Shown: piece after piece, positions 1-7,871 of the stretch | How the letters are laid out: each line of letters begins with the position of its first letter | How positions within the stretch are numbered: the first letter of the stretch is position 1 | NCBI GenBank assembly: GCA_038253135.1 | Contig: JBBSHJ010000001.1 | Location: 1 to 64,000 of the forward strand | DNA from: JBBSHJ01 sp038253135 | GTDB taxonomy: Bacteria; Actinomycetota; Actinomycetes; Mycobacteriales; QHCD01 | Direction: 5' to 3' | Length of the DNA: 64,000 bases | Position numbers and translations under genes: made by a program | Notes under the pieces: generated by a model | Told to the model about the DNA's origin: nothing | The model's input: only the letters and a program-made list of their open reading frames with translations | The model's database searches: none

Positions 1-1
1 C

Positions 2-115
2 ACCGGCATCAAAGTCCCCGACGCCCAGATGAAAGCACTACACAACAGCGGCATCCTGCACCGCCACGACTGGCACCCAGACTGGAACTACACCCTCAAC
101 CCACCCCCGAAATGA
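2..115 (+). mobile_element. 3' end of an ISAzo13-type transposase gene (cut by window edge)
   Basis: The first 37 codons read in one frame to a TGA at 113-115. The residues include GIKVPDAQMKAL, then HDWHPDWNYTL just before the stop. From memory of the family, ISAzo13-type DDE transposases end in a very similar 'GIK...H.WH..WNYTL' tail. The rest of the gene and the left end of the element lie outside the window. The coding sequence stops only about 20 bases before the reading frame of an Rpf domain begins, so the element appears to have inserted into that gene. Family assignment rests on this short tail only. Confidence 0.6.
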
Positions 116-124
116 GCGTGTTGA

Positions 125-1120
125 TCATCGGCAAGCCCTAACTACGCGATCAACACCGGCAACGGCTATTACGGCGCGTACCAGTTCAATCTGGGGACGT
201 GGCGCAGCGTCGGCGGCACGGGTTACCCGAACCGGGCCGCCAAGGCCGAGCAGGACTATCGCGCGCGCCTGCTCTACCGGGCGCACGGGTGGTCGCCGTG
301 GAGCTGTGCCCGGATCCTCGGTCTCCGACCGGATCCCAGCAACGGCTACATCGCACCGCGGCCGACGATCACGTCACCGAGGTCGGCCGTGGCCGGTCGG
401 GCGATCACGCTGACCGGCACGGCCCCGGCCCACGCGTCCGTGGCGGTCCACCTGCGCTCCGAGGTCCGCGCACCGTTCGTGGCGTCCGTGGTCACGGCCA
501 ACGCGAGCGGGAGGTGGTCCGTCCGCGTCGGCTTCGCGCGGTGGGCGCAGTATTGGGCGGCCGCCTCCGGCCAGACCTCCCAGAGGACGTCGACCAACCG
601 GCTCTACCCGACCACGCTGCGGGCACCCGCGCGGGTCACTCGCGGCGCCCTGTACTCGATCACCGGCACCACCCGGCCCGGCCGCACGCTGACGGTGTAC
701 GGGAAGACGCGGCGGCAGAGCGGCTACCGTGCGCTGTCGACCGTCAGGGCCGACGCACACGGAAGGTACGCCGCGAGGCGCTATCTCACGGAGGACCTGA
801 GCTATCGGGTGGTCGGCGACATGTCGTCGAGCTACGCGATGACGCGGGTCCAGGTGAGCTCGCACGCGCCCGCCCGAGTAAGGCGTAGCGGAAAGGCCAC
901 CGTGGTCGTGACCGTGACCGGGCACGCGACCCCGCAGAGCCGCGTCGAGCTGTACACCCAGCCGTACGGGCACAGGTGGCGGGTCAGCCGGACCACGACC
1001 GCGAGCGCGTCGACGGGCGCGTGGTCGGCGTCCTTCACGGGGTCGTACGACACGGCGTACCTCGCCAAGGACGCCAACCGCACCGCCTCGCCGAGCCGCT
1101 GGGTGCAGATCCGGCCCTGA
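125..1120 (+). pseudogene. Rpf-domain secreted protein, 5' end lost to an IS insertion
   Basis: Open frame from the stop at 122-124 to the TGA at 1118-1120. It begins inside an Rpf (resuscitation-promoting factor, muralytic transglycosylase-like) domain: NYAINTGNGYYGAYQF, then GYPNRAAKAEQDYRARLLY, closely matching the intact paralogue at 1688. The signal peptide and the Cys-Glu segment that carries the catalytic Glu in that paralogue are missing. After the domain come three beta-rich repeats of roughly 75-90 residues (RPTITSPRSAVAGRAITLTG, then YPTTLRAPARVTRGALYSITG-like, then a third) related to the repeats in the two downstream NlpC/P60 proteins. No plausible start codon precedes the domain. 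An internal ATG at 389 would give only the repeats without signal peptide, so the gene is most likely dead unless the left-hand part is rejoined outside the window. Confidence 0.75.
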
Positions 1121-1144
1121 CGCAGGCGCCGGCACCCCACAGAC

Positions 1145-1188
1145 GAGCGGGTCGCGATCCTTCACCCCCCAAGGATCGCGGCCCGCTC
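1145..1188 (+). terminator. Strong hairpin after the broken Rpf gene
   Basis: Arms GAGCGGG + CGCGATCCTT (1145-1162, with one T) pair with AAGGATCGCG + G + CCCGCTC (1171-1188); the loop is CACCCCCC. The stem is 18 bp with one U-G wobble, 25 bases after the stop codon at 1120. No T-run follows, which is common for actinobacterial terminators. Confidence 0.7.
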
Positions 1189-1321
1189 CCCTTTGCGCCG
1201 GTCCTGACCGGCCCGTGGCGGGCGATAGCGACCGTCCGAAACCGGCCATCTGCTGCGCGGGGCGTGTCGGTCGCCCGTGTGACTGGCGGTGTCAGCGATA
1301 GTGGTGGGTTCGCTGTTGCCC

Positions 1322-1350
1322 TTGTGAATGTTGAGCAAACCCAATACGGT
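1322..1350 (+). promoter_or_regulatory. Candidate sigma70-type promoter for the intact Rpf gene
   Basis: TTGTGA (1322-1327), 17-base spacer, TACGGT (1345-1350). It lies between the hairpin at 1145-1188 and the Rpf gene starting at 1688, implying a leader of about 330 bases. Sequence-based only. Confidence 0.45.
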
Positions 1351-1429
1351 ATGCGCGGTCGACCAACCGGCCCGTCGCGCAGCTGACGCCCAATCCCGTC
1401 CCGGCCCCGCGCGGCGCCCTGCGAGACCA

Positions 1430-1680
1430 ACCGACAAGGACGGGAGTGGGGACACCAGAGCCGCGCACCCGTGGCGGCAGCTGGTACCTGCACATCACGT
1501 CACGACGGTGGGGAAGCCAGCGTGACGGGCTCGAGCCCAAACCCGCCCCGCGCGGCGGTTTTCTCTCGGGCGTGAGCTGCACGACCGGCTCGGGTCACGT
1601 CGTGCCTGTCTCGGGGGCGAGCGCGACCGGGCATTGCCCCGGCCGGACCCGAGCGCTCACCTCTCCGGCGTGGGGAAGGA
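1430..1680 (+). promoter_or_regulatory. Structured leader, possible c-di-AMP (ydaO-type) riboswitch
   Basis: The stretch before the Rpf gene is rich in inverted repeats, for example GTCACG/CGTGAC around 1498-1525 and GGGCTCGAGCCC near 1530. Its 3' part reads CCCGAGCGCTCACCTCTCCG (from 1648) and continues GCG, resembling the 3' signature of ydaO-type c-di-AMP riboswitches (CCCGACAGCTCACCTCGCAG then GCG). It is followed directly by the ribosome-binding site. In actinobacteria that riboswitch class is known to sit before rpf and NlpC/P60 genes. The usual 5' half (GGGGACCC...GGGGTGAATC) is not clearly present; GGGGAAGCC at about 1511 is the nearest match. The assignment is therefore tentative. 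Confidence 0.35.
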
Positions 1681-1687
1681 TTCACAG

Positions 1688-2692
1688 GTGTCCCCGACAC
1701 TGCATGGTTTTACGCGGCGCGCCCGCATGGCGAGCCGGTTGACGGTCGCATTTGGTACGACGGCGACAATCGGAATCGGCAGCGTCATCGTGGCCAGTTC
1801 GCCGGCAAGTGCAGACCCGTCCGCCGACACCTGGTACCAGCTGCGGATGTGCGAATCAACCAACACCTATTCGATCAATACCGGTAATGGCTACTACGGC
1901 GCCTACCAATTCGATCTCTCCACGTGGCAAAGCGTGGGCGGTTCGGGATACCCGAACAATGCCTCACCCGCGGAGCAGGACTACCGCGCGCTCTACCTGT
2001 ATCGCATGCGCGGATGGGAGCCTTGGACCTGCGCCCGAATCCTCGGTTTGCGGGAGGATTCCGACGGTGGTTCGGGCCGGGCACCGGGCTCCGGGGACTT
2101 CGCCGGTGGGGGTAGCGGCGGAACGCCGACGCCGACCAAGCCACCGCCGGAGCCGCCGAAGCCACCGACGCCGCCGACGTCGACGGGCGGCGCTCCGGCT
2201 TGGCCCGGACAGCAGTATTACGAGGGTGACTACAGCGCGAATCTCAAGAAATTCCAGCTCCAGTTGAAGAAGCGCGGCGCCGATTTCGACGGGACCGGCT
2301 GGTTCGGCGCGAAGACCGAGAAATATGTCAAGGGGCTGCAGCGCGCCAATGGTCTCGGCGTGGTCGGATTCATCGGGCCCAAGACCTGGGCGACCGCGTG
2401 GACCGGCAAGATGCCAACGGCGAGCCAGCTCAATGGCGGTGCCGGACCGTCGTCGACTCCCACCAACCAAGCGCCGGCGTGGCCAGGAATCACCTTCTCC
2501 TACGGCGATTCCAGCCCGTATCTGAAGAAGTGGCAGCTGCAGATGCGCAAGCGCGGCTACCCGTTCGATGGCACGGGCAATTTCGGCCCCAAGACGCTGA
2601 AGTACGTGAAGAAGGTCCAGGCGGACAACGGGTTGCACGTCGTGGGCTACATCGGCCCGAAGACGTGGGCAGCGGCGTGGACCGGCAAATAA
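1688..2692 (+). CDS. Resuscitation-promoting factor with two peptidoglycan-binding repeats
   Basis: 334-residue secreted muralytic enzyme of the Rpf family, expected to cleave peptidoglycan glycan strands outside the cell. GTG 1688 is chosen because GGGGAAGGA ends 7 bases before it; the frame is open further upstream without a better start. A signal peptide spans about residues 1-42 (ending ASA). The Rpf domain is at about 47-120, with the presumed catalytic Glu56 in MCESTNTYSINTGNGYYG. A Gly/Pro-rich linker (about 122-165) leads to two 70-residue repeats, each opening with APAWPG and ending in IGPKTWA.AWTGK, which look like PG_binding_1-type wall-binding modules. It is preceded by a long structured leader and followed by a hairpin, so probably monocistronic. 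It is a close paralogue of the broken gene at 125-1120 over the Rpf domain but has different C-terminal modules. Confidence 0.88.
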   Translation: MSPTLHGFTRRARMASRLTVAFGTTATIGIGSVIVASSPASADPSADTWYQLRMCESTNTYSINTGNGYYGAYQFDLSTWQSVGGSGYPNNASPAEQDYRALYLYRMRGWEPWTCARILGLREDSDGGSGRAPGSGDFAGGGSGGTPTPTKPPPEPPKPPTPPTSTGGAPAWPGQQYYEGDYSANLKKFQLQLKKRGADFDGTGWFGAKTEKYVKGLQRANGLGVVGFIGPKTWATAWTGKMPTASQLNGGAGPSSTPTNQAPAWPGITFSYGDSSPYLKKWQLQMRKRGYPFDGTGNFGPKTLKYVKKVQADNGLHVVGYIGPKTWAAAWTGK

Positions 2693-2708
2693 CGCGCACC
2701 CTCGATCC

Positions 2709-2752
2709 ACAGCGCCGGACCGCGTGACAACCAGTCCGCGGCCCGGCGCTGT
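2709..2752 (+). terminator. Hairpin terminator after the Rpf gene
   Basis: ACAGCGCCGG-A-CCGCG (2709-2724) pairs with CGCGG-C-CCGGCGCTGT (2737-2752), starting 16 bases after the stop codon. Loop of about 12 bases. Confidence 0.75.
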
Positions 2753-2905
2753 CGCTCCGGCGCCAGCCCTCGTCGATGCCCTCCCTGCACGCGCCCGCGG
2801 CGTGCGTGTCGGTCGAGGGTACGACGGGCGGCTGTGGATCGGCAGCCGGTCGCCGTACCGGTACCGGCGCGGGCGGTCCCGGCATGGCGAGCACAATGTC
2901 TGGTC

Positions 2906-3322
2906 ATGAGTGAGCACGAGAACCTGCTAGGAGACCCGCAGCCGACCCTGCTGCCCGAGGACCAGGAGGCGGCGACGGCGCTCGCGAATGCCGCCGACCC
3001 GGCGGAGGCGGCGGCCCGGGTGCCGGCGTCCAGCGCGGCCTGGGCCGCCATGGCGACCCGCGCGATCGCCGACGGGCGAACCATCGATGCCTACGCCTAC
3101 GCCCGGGTCGGCTACCACCGTGGCCTTGACGCCCTGCGCCGGGCCGGCTGGAAGGGTCACGGGCCGGTGCCGTGGTCGCACCTACCCAACCGCGGCTTCC
3201 TGACCTGCGTCGCGCTGCTGGCCCGCGCGGCCGGGACGATCGGCGAGTCCGGCGAGGCCCGCCGGTGCGCGACGCTGCTCACCGACTGCGATCCGGCCGC
3301 GGCGGGGCTACTGGAGGCCTGA
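2906..3322 (+). CDS. DUF3151 family protein
   Basis: 138-residue cytoplasmic protein of the actinobacterial DUF3151 family, of unknown function. Recognisable family core: LLPEDQEAA near the start, then ASSAAWAAMA, then AYAYARVGYHRGLDALRRAG continuing WKGHGPVPWSHLPNRGFL. The helical, alanine-rich composition looks TPR-like. ATG 2906 is the first start giving the usual N terminus; CAATGT sits 6 bases before it and there is no Shine-Dalgarno, so it may be leaderless. In many actinobacteria this family lies near purA, as here. No signal peptide or membrane segment. Confidence 0.85.
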   Translation: MSEHENLLGDPQPTLLPEDQEAATALANAADPAEAAARVPASSAAWAAMATRAIADGRTIDAYAYARVGYHRGLDALRRAGWKGHGPVPWSHLPNRGFLTCVALLARAAGTIGESGEARRCATLLTDCDPAAAGLLEA

Positions 3323-3369
3323 GCCCGCCGCCCGGCACGCGCGGCGGTTCGCGACGCTCACTGGTAGGC

Positions 3370-4902
3370 CTATGCCGTGATGGTGCTGGAGACGACCCTG
3401 CTGTTGACGCCGAGCACGGTGACGTAATACTGGCGGCTGCGCCCCTGATCGACGGACATCTGCCAATGCCCGGACGAGGTGGCCATCGCGGTCCGCACCG
3501 TGGTAAAGGAATGGGAGCCGGACACCGCGCTGCGGAGAGTCATCGTCCAGCCGGCGGGACCGGTGCCGGACACCGAGATGGTTCCCTTACCCCCGACGGT
3601 CGCGGGAGCAGTGATCGTCGGGCGGTAGATGTAGCGGATCAGCGCCACCGGCGATCTCAGCCCGACCGCCGTGGCATAGGCGTGAACCTGCGCGCGCTGC
3701 CGCGCTCCCATGCTCCAGCCGCGGGCCGCGTCGGCCCTGCTCGTCCCGGCGACACCCCACGGACCGCTGCCACGCTTGAAATAGACCTTCACGGTTGACA
3801 ACGAGGTCGCCGAACCAGCCAGGTGTGTCCCGGCTCCGATGACGACCGCCTGCGGCGCCTCGAGCGTCGGATAGCGCAGCACATTCGTCTGCCTGACCTT
3901 TGATGACTGGCCCTCCGCGGTCGCGTAGAAACGCCAGGTCCTCCGGATGCTGGCCCGATAGGCCCAGTTCCCGTTTCCCGCGGCGGTCACTGTGGTCAGC
4001 CGGCGGTAACCGCCGGTGCCCGTGCCGGCTGCGCCGTAGATCGACACCCTCGCGTAGTCGGTGATGTGCCCCCAGAGGTAAAAGCTCTTGCCCTCGGGCG
4101 AGGTTGCCGGCGCGTTGATGACCAGTGGCCAGATCGCTCGGACCCGCAGGGTGCGCGAGTCGCCGCCACTGCTCGATGCGGTGAAGAGCCGGTTGTGCAG
4201 CAGCCTGACGCTGTAGGACCATCGGCCGTTCGAAGTCGCGGTCACTGTCTGGAACAGGCGGTTGTCGGTTCCGTTCGTCAGTGCGGACCAGATCCGCACG
4301 TGCGCGCCCGCTGACGTCGTCCCGGTTAGGGTCACGGCGTGATCGGCCAGGACGCTCGCAGGAGCGCTGATCGTCGGGCGGCTGGGCGGGGCGACGCCGG
4401 TCCCGCCGGCCGGCCGGGTGGCCGCGTAGAAGTCGACGTACCGCTCGTGATATCCCACCGGTACGCCGCTGTGCGGGGCGTCGATCATCCACGCCTGGCC
4501 GTCCCTGTAGTAGGCGAAGATGCCCACGTGGTAAATCGAGCCGGCGCTGCTGCCGTAGAACATCAGGTCGCCGGGCTTGAGATTGCCGGCGGAGACCGGA
4601 TGATTCGCCGTCTCCCGGAATTGCGACGCGGACTGGTGAGCGAGCGAGATACCGACCGACTCGTAGGCCCGCATCACCAGTCCCGAGCAGTCGTAGCCGC
4701 TGTCGCTCGCGCCGCCCCAAACGTAGGGCGTGCCGACCCTCGCGTTGGCCCACGCGAGCGCGCGCTGACCCGGCGTGGAGGCCGCGGTTGCCGCGGTGCC
4801 GGTCGCCAGGATGCCGACCGCGACGACGCAAGCGGCGACGAGGATGGCGACGGCGGAGCGTGGACGGGTACGGCGCGGGCGGCGGGCGGCGGCAGCGATC
4901 AT
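3370..4902 (-). CDS. Secreted NlpC/P60 peptidoglycan endopeptidase with four Ig-like repeats
   Basis: 510 residues. ATG 4902 is chosen because AGGAGT lies 9 bases upstream. Signal peptide at about 15-41 (SAVAILVAACVVAVGILATG, ending ATA-A). The NlpC/P60 domain spans about 45-155 with Cys72 (DCSGLV), His125 (HVGIF) and a third polar residue, His144, in WMIDAPHSG: the family's cysteine-peptidase triad, expected to cut stem peptides. Then come four beta-rich repeats of about 80-90 residues, opening RPTISAPASV, PLVINAPATS, YPTLEAPQAV and RPTITAPATV. These match, in the same order, the first four repeats of the neighbour at 5141-7753. It has its own promoter at 5015-5043. Convergent with the DUF3151 gene. 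The repeats are probably wall-binding or spacer domains (inference). Confidence 0.88.
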   Translation of the reverse strand: MIAAAARRPRRTRPRSAVAILVAACVVAVGILATGTAATAASTPGQRALAWANARVGTPYVWGGASDSGYDCSGLVMRAYESVGISLAHQSASQFRETANHPVSAGNLKPGDLMFYGSSAGSIYHVGIFAYYRDGQAWMIDAPHSGVPVGYHERYVDFYAATRPAGGTGVAPPSRPTISAPASVLADHAVTLTGTTSAGAHVRIWSALTNGTDNRLFQTVTATSNGRWSYSVRLLHNRLFTASSSGGDSRTLRVRAIWPLVINAPATSPEGKSFYLWGHITDYARVSIYGAAGTGTGGYRRLTTVTAAGNGNWAYRASIRRTWRFYATAEGQSSKVRQTNVLRYPTLEAPQAVVIGAGTHLAGSATSLSTVKVYFKRGSGPWGVAGTSRADAARGWSMGARQRAQVHAYATAVGLRSPVALIRYIYRPTITAPATVGGKGTISVSGTGPAGWTMTLRSAVSGSHSFTTVRTAMATSSGHWQMSVDQGRSRQYYVTVLGVNSRVVSSTITA

Positions 4903-4954
4903 GCGGGCTGGACTCCTATGCACCTAGACGTAGTCGAGTCCCAGCGGGTGCGCT

Positions 4955-4991
4955 CGGCCGGTCACGTCGATGAATTTCACGGCGTGTCGGT
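4955..4991 (-). promoter_or_regulatory. Conserved leader element of the NlpC/P60 gene (copy A)
   Basis: On the minus strand the 5' leader contains ACCGACACGCCGT (4991-4979), then 9 bases, then CGACGTG-N2-CGGCCG (4969-4955). The same blocks in the same order occur in the leader of the second NlpC/P60 gene (7848-7806). In both leaders the first block begins exactly 23 bases after the -10 box. CACG/CGTG in the two blocks could pair to form a small hairpin. Could be an operator, a structured RNA element, or conserved duplication residue. Confidence 0.5.
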
Positions 4992-5014
4992 TCGACGGTC
5001 GGAACCCCCGGTGA

Positions 5015-5043
5015 TGTATAGACGAAAGCCGCGGTTTTGCCAA
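5015..5043 (-). promoter_or_regulatory. Promoter of the four-repeat NlpC/P60 gene
   Basis: Minus strand TTGGCA (5043-5038), 17-base spacer, TATACA (5020-5015), continuing TCA. A near-consensus sigma70-type promoter with the same two hexamers and spacing as the promoter at 7872-7900. It implies a leader of about 105 bases. Confidence 0.75.
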
Positions 5044-5057
5044 CCCTGGGCACCTTA

Positions 5058-5071
5058 ATTAGGCGCCTAAT
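5058..5071. repeat. 14-bp perfect palindrome ATTAGGCGCCTAAT
   Basis: Perfect inverted repeat centred 15-28 bases upstream of the -35 box of the NlpC/P60 promoter (minus strand). The position fits an activator or repressor site. The AT-rich surroundings stand out in this GC-rich genome. No such palindrome is seen before the twin promoter at 7900. Confidence 0.4.
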
Positions 5072-5140
5072 GTCCGCATTTGCCGGAAAACTTGCCGGTG
5101 TCGGCACCGAGATCCGACGGTCACCGGCGACAGCAGTCCT

Positions 5141-7753
5141 CTATTTGAGGACCTGCGTCGCGTGCGCAGGGGTGTACAAGGCGCCGTTGCTGCTACCGAC
5201 GCGCCACCAGACCGTGCTCGTCGCGGCCGTCTTGCACGACCAGGCCCCCGCGGTGTTCGCGTTGACGTTGCACCCGTTCCGCCATATGCCGGTCGGCGAG
5301 AACCTCTTCGCCAGGGTCACGGTCGCGCCCGGCCGCGCCGTACCGCTGACGGCGATTGTCGCCGTCGAGCGGGTGCCGCGGTGGGCCAGGGCCGGGACCT
5401 TCGCGGTCACGCCGACCTTGCTCGTGATGACGGATCCGACGTAATCGCCATGCACCTGGTAGCGGTAGTCGTCGCGGGCCGTCCGGCGGAAGGCGAAGCT
5501 GCCGTTGGCGTCCGCCTTGCCCGACGCGACCTTGGCGAAGCGCGAGGCGTGTGAGCCCTTCGCATAGAGCGCGATCGCCGATCCGCGACCGGCGTGCCCG
5601 GACAGCCGGTACGTCGTCATCAGCGGGACGGTCGCCGGCGCGGAGAGCGTCGGGTGCCACAGCACCCGGGTGTCGGTGTGCCAGGTCCTCGCCCCGTCGG
5701 CCGTCGCCCGCAGGGACGCCGACCGGCTGAGGCTGGCCCTGACCGACCAGGTGCCGCCCGCGGAGGCCGTGGTGGTGGCGAAGGTGCGCCACCGCGTGAC
5801 CGCATTGGTGTAGGACACGCTCACCCTGGATCCTGCTCCGGCCCGCCCGCTCACCGTCATGCGGGTGTTGGCATCGACGGTGGCCGGGACGCTGATCGAC
5901 GGGCGGCGTACCACCGTCGTCGTGACCGCCGCGGACCTCACCGACCCGGCGACCGCATAGACCGAACGGCTCGCGGTCAACGCGGTCCGGTAGCTCCACC
6001 GGCCGGACGAGTCCGACGCGGTGGTGCCGATCGCGACGTACCGACCGCCCGGTGCCGCGGCCATGACCGTCACCTTGGCGCGCTTCGCCGCGGTGCCCTG
6101 GAAGCTCACGCGCGTCCCGGTGACGATCCGGGTCACCGTGGCCTTGATGGTCGTCGGTGTCGCGGAGACGATCTTCGTGCTGACGATCCTGCTCTTGACC
6201 CCGAGCACGGTGACGTACCACTGCATGCTCTTGTTCTGCTGCACAAGAATCCGCCAGTGCCCGGCGGCATCCGACCTGGAAGTGCCGATGAGATAGTAGG
6301 ACCCCGATCCGGCCGGTGCGCCGTACAGCGACACGCTCCAGCCGGCCGGCCCGGTGCCCTTGATGGTCACGGCACCGGCCAGGCTGATCGTCGCCGGTGC
6401 CTGCACGGTCGGCGCGTAGATGTAGCGGATGACCGACACCGCGGACTTCAGCCCGGCGGCCTGCGCGTAGGCGGAGACCTGCGAGTGCTGGGTCGCGCTC
6501 ATGCCCCAGCCACGGGCGGCGTTCACGGTGGTCGACCCGGCGGCGGTCCAGCGATCGCTGCCGCGCCTGAAGTAGACCGTCAACCGGGCCAGCGACGTGG
6601 CGGTCCCGGAGAGCTTCGTACTGGCCCCCACGACTGCCGCCTGCGGCGCCGTCAGCGTCGGGTAGCGAAGAATGTTGGTCTGCACCACCTTCGACGTCTG
6701 GCCGTCGGCGGTCGCATAGAAGCGCATGGTGGTGCCCGGCGCGACCTTCAGAGCCCACTTGCCGGTGCCGCCCGCCGTGATGGTTCCGAGGGCGGTGTAG
6801 CCGCCGGCGCCCGGGCCCTGGGCGCCGTAGACGGTGACGTCCGAGTAGTCGGTGATGTGCCCCCAGACGTAGTACGACGTGCCCTCCGGATCGGTCGCCG
6901 GAGCGTTCATCGTGAGCGGCCAGATCGCCTTGACGATGACGGTCGGGGAGGTGCCGGCGCTCGTCACGGCGGCGAAGCGGCGGGTGTGCTGCAGGGTCAC
7001 GGAGTAGGACCACGACCCAGTGGCGCCGGCCGTCGTGGTTGCCTGGAGGGTGCTGGAACTGTCGCCGATTGCGGAGGAATACACCTGCACCGTCGCGCTG
7101 GGCCCGGCGGTTCCCGAGATCGTCACGGCGTGGTTGGCTGCGACCGTTGCCGGCGCTTGGATGGTCGGCCGCGGGGACGCCGGAGGTGGGCTGGTGCCGT
7201 CCCCGCCCGCCGGTCGCGTGGCCGCGTAGAAGTCGCTGTACATGTGGTGGAAATTGACCGGCGTACCGGTTTGCTGGGCGTCGAGCATCCATGGCTCGCC
7301 GTCCTGGTAATAGGCGAAGATTCCGACGTGATGGATTGTGCTCGCGGTGCTGCCGTAGAACATCAGGTCGCCGGGCTGGAGCGCGCCGACCGAGACCGGG
7401 TGGTTCGACGTTTCCTGGTATTGGATGGCCGATTGGTGGGTCAAGGAAATGCCGACCTGCTGATAGGCCCGCATGACCAAGCCCGAGCAGTCATAGCCGT
7501 TGTCGTCCTCGCCGCCCCACAGATACGGGACGCCGACCTTTGTTTCGGCCCACGCGAGCGCATTCGCTCCCGGGGTCGCGGCGTCCGCGGCCCCTGACGA
7601 GCCGAGCAGGGCGATCGCGACGCAGCAGGCGGCAAGGATGCTCGCAACGAGCGAGCGCGCGGTCACGCGACTCCCCACGGACGGCGTACCGCCCGCGGGA
7701 CGGGCGGCGCAAGACGGACCCGGGGCGCCGGGCGGAGCGGCAAGCGAGGGCAC
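5141..7753 (-). CDS. Secreted NlpC/P60 peptidoglycan endopeptidase with eight Ig-like repeats
   Basis: 870 residues from GTG 7753, chosen for AAGGAG 10 bases upstream. GTG 7666 would give a more compact signal peptide (VTARSLVASILAACC...) and cannot be excluded. Signal segment about 33-58. NlpC/P60 domain about 62-175 with Cys89 (YDCSGLV) and His142 (HHVGIF). The third triad position is Gln (WMLDAQQTG) where the paralogue at 3370-4902 has His. About eight beta-rich repeats follow; the first four open RPTIQAPATV, PLTMNAPATD, YPTLTAPQAA and APTVQAPATI, matching the paralogue one for one. The last four are extra (including RPSISVPATV and HPTLSAPATV). So this is a duplicate of its neighbour with repeat expansion, or the neighbour lost four repeats. 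Acts outside the cell. Confidence 0.87.
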   Translation of the reverse strand: MPSLAAPPGAPGPSCAARPAGGTPSVGSRVTARSLVASILAACCVAIALLGSSGAADAATPGANALAWAETKVGVPYLWGGEDDNGYDCSGLVMRAYQQVGISLTHQSAIQYQETSNHPVSVGALQPGDLMFYGSTASTIHHVGIFAYYQDGEPWMLDAQQTGTPVNFHHMYSDFYAATRPAGGDGTSPPPASPRPTIQAPATVAANHAVTISGTAGPSATVQVYSSAIGDSSSTLQATTTAGATGSWSYSVTLQHTRRFAAVTSAGTSPTVIVKAIWPLTMNAPATDPEGTSYYVWGHITDYSDVTVYGAQGPGAGGYTALGTITAGGTGKWALKVAPGTTMRFYATADGQTSKVVQTNILRYPTLTAPQAAVVGASTKLSGTATSLARLTVYFRRGSDRWTAAGSTTVNAARGWGMSATQHSQVSAYAQAAGLKSAVSVIRYIYAPTVQAPATISLAGAVTIKGTGPAGWSVSLYGAPAGSGSYYLIGTSRSDAAGHWRILVQQNKSMQWYVTVLGVKSRIVSTKIVSATPTTIKATVTRIVTGTRVSFQGTAAKRAKVTVMAAAPGGRYVAIGTTASDSSGRWSYRTALTASRSVYAVAGSVRSAAVTTTVVRRPSISVPATVDANTRMTVSGRAGAGSRVSVSYTNAVTRWRTFATTTASAGGTWSVRASLSRSASLRATADGARTWHTDTRVLWHPTLSAPATVPLMTTYRLSGHAGRGSAIALYAKGSHASRFAKVASGKADANGSFAFRRTARDDYRYQVHGDYVGSVITSKVGVTAKVPALAHRGTRSTATIAVSGTARPGATVTLAKRFSPTGIWRNGCNVNANTAGAWSCKTAATSTVWWRVGSSNGALYTPAHATQVLK

Positions 7754-7805
7754 GGGAGCGGAGCTCCTTGCATGAGGGCGTACGACGACCGCGGCAGTGA
7801 CGCAC

Positions 7806-7848
7806 CGGCCGCACACGTCGGGCGAAGATAAAAGGACGGCGTGTCGGT
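7806..7848 (-). promoter_or_regulatory. Conserved leader element of the NlpC/P60 gene (copy B)
   Basis: Minus strand ACCGACACGCCGT (7848-7836), 15 bases, CGACGTG-N2-CGGCCG (7820-7806). Same blocks, order and distance from the -10 box as copy A (4991-4955); the sequence between blocks differs, which points to selection on the blocks rather than recent duplication alone. Confidence 0.5.
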
Positions 7849-7871
7849 CACCCAGATATGACCTTGCCTGA

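Noticed and set aside
199..888. Long plus-strand frame overlapping the broken Rpf gene in another phase
   Set aside because: Arg/Gly-rich shadow frame of a high-GC coding region; it matches no family and runs through the real repeats.
5136..5152. Hairpin GTCCTC-TATTT-GAGGAC over the stop codon of the eight-repeat NlpC/P60 gene as a terminator
   Set aside because: Only 6 bp of stem, no T-run, and the stop codon lies in the loop; too weak to call.
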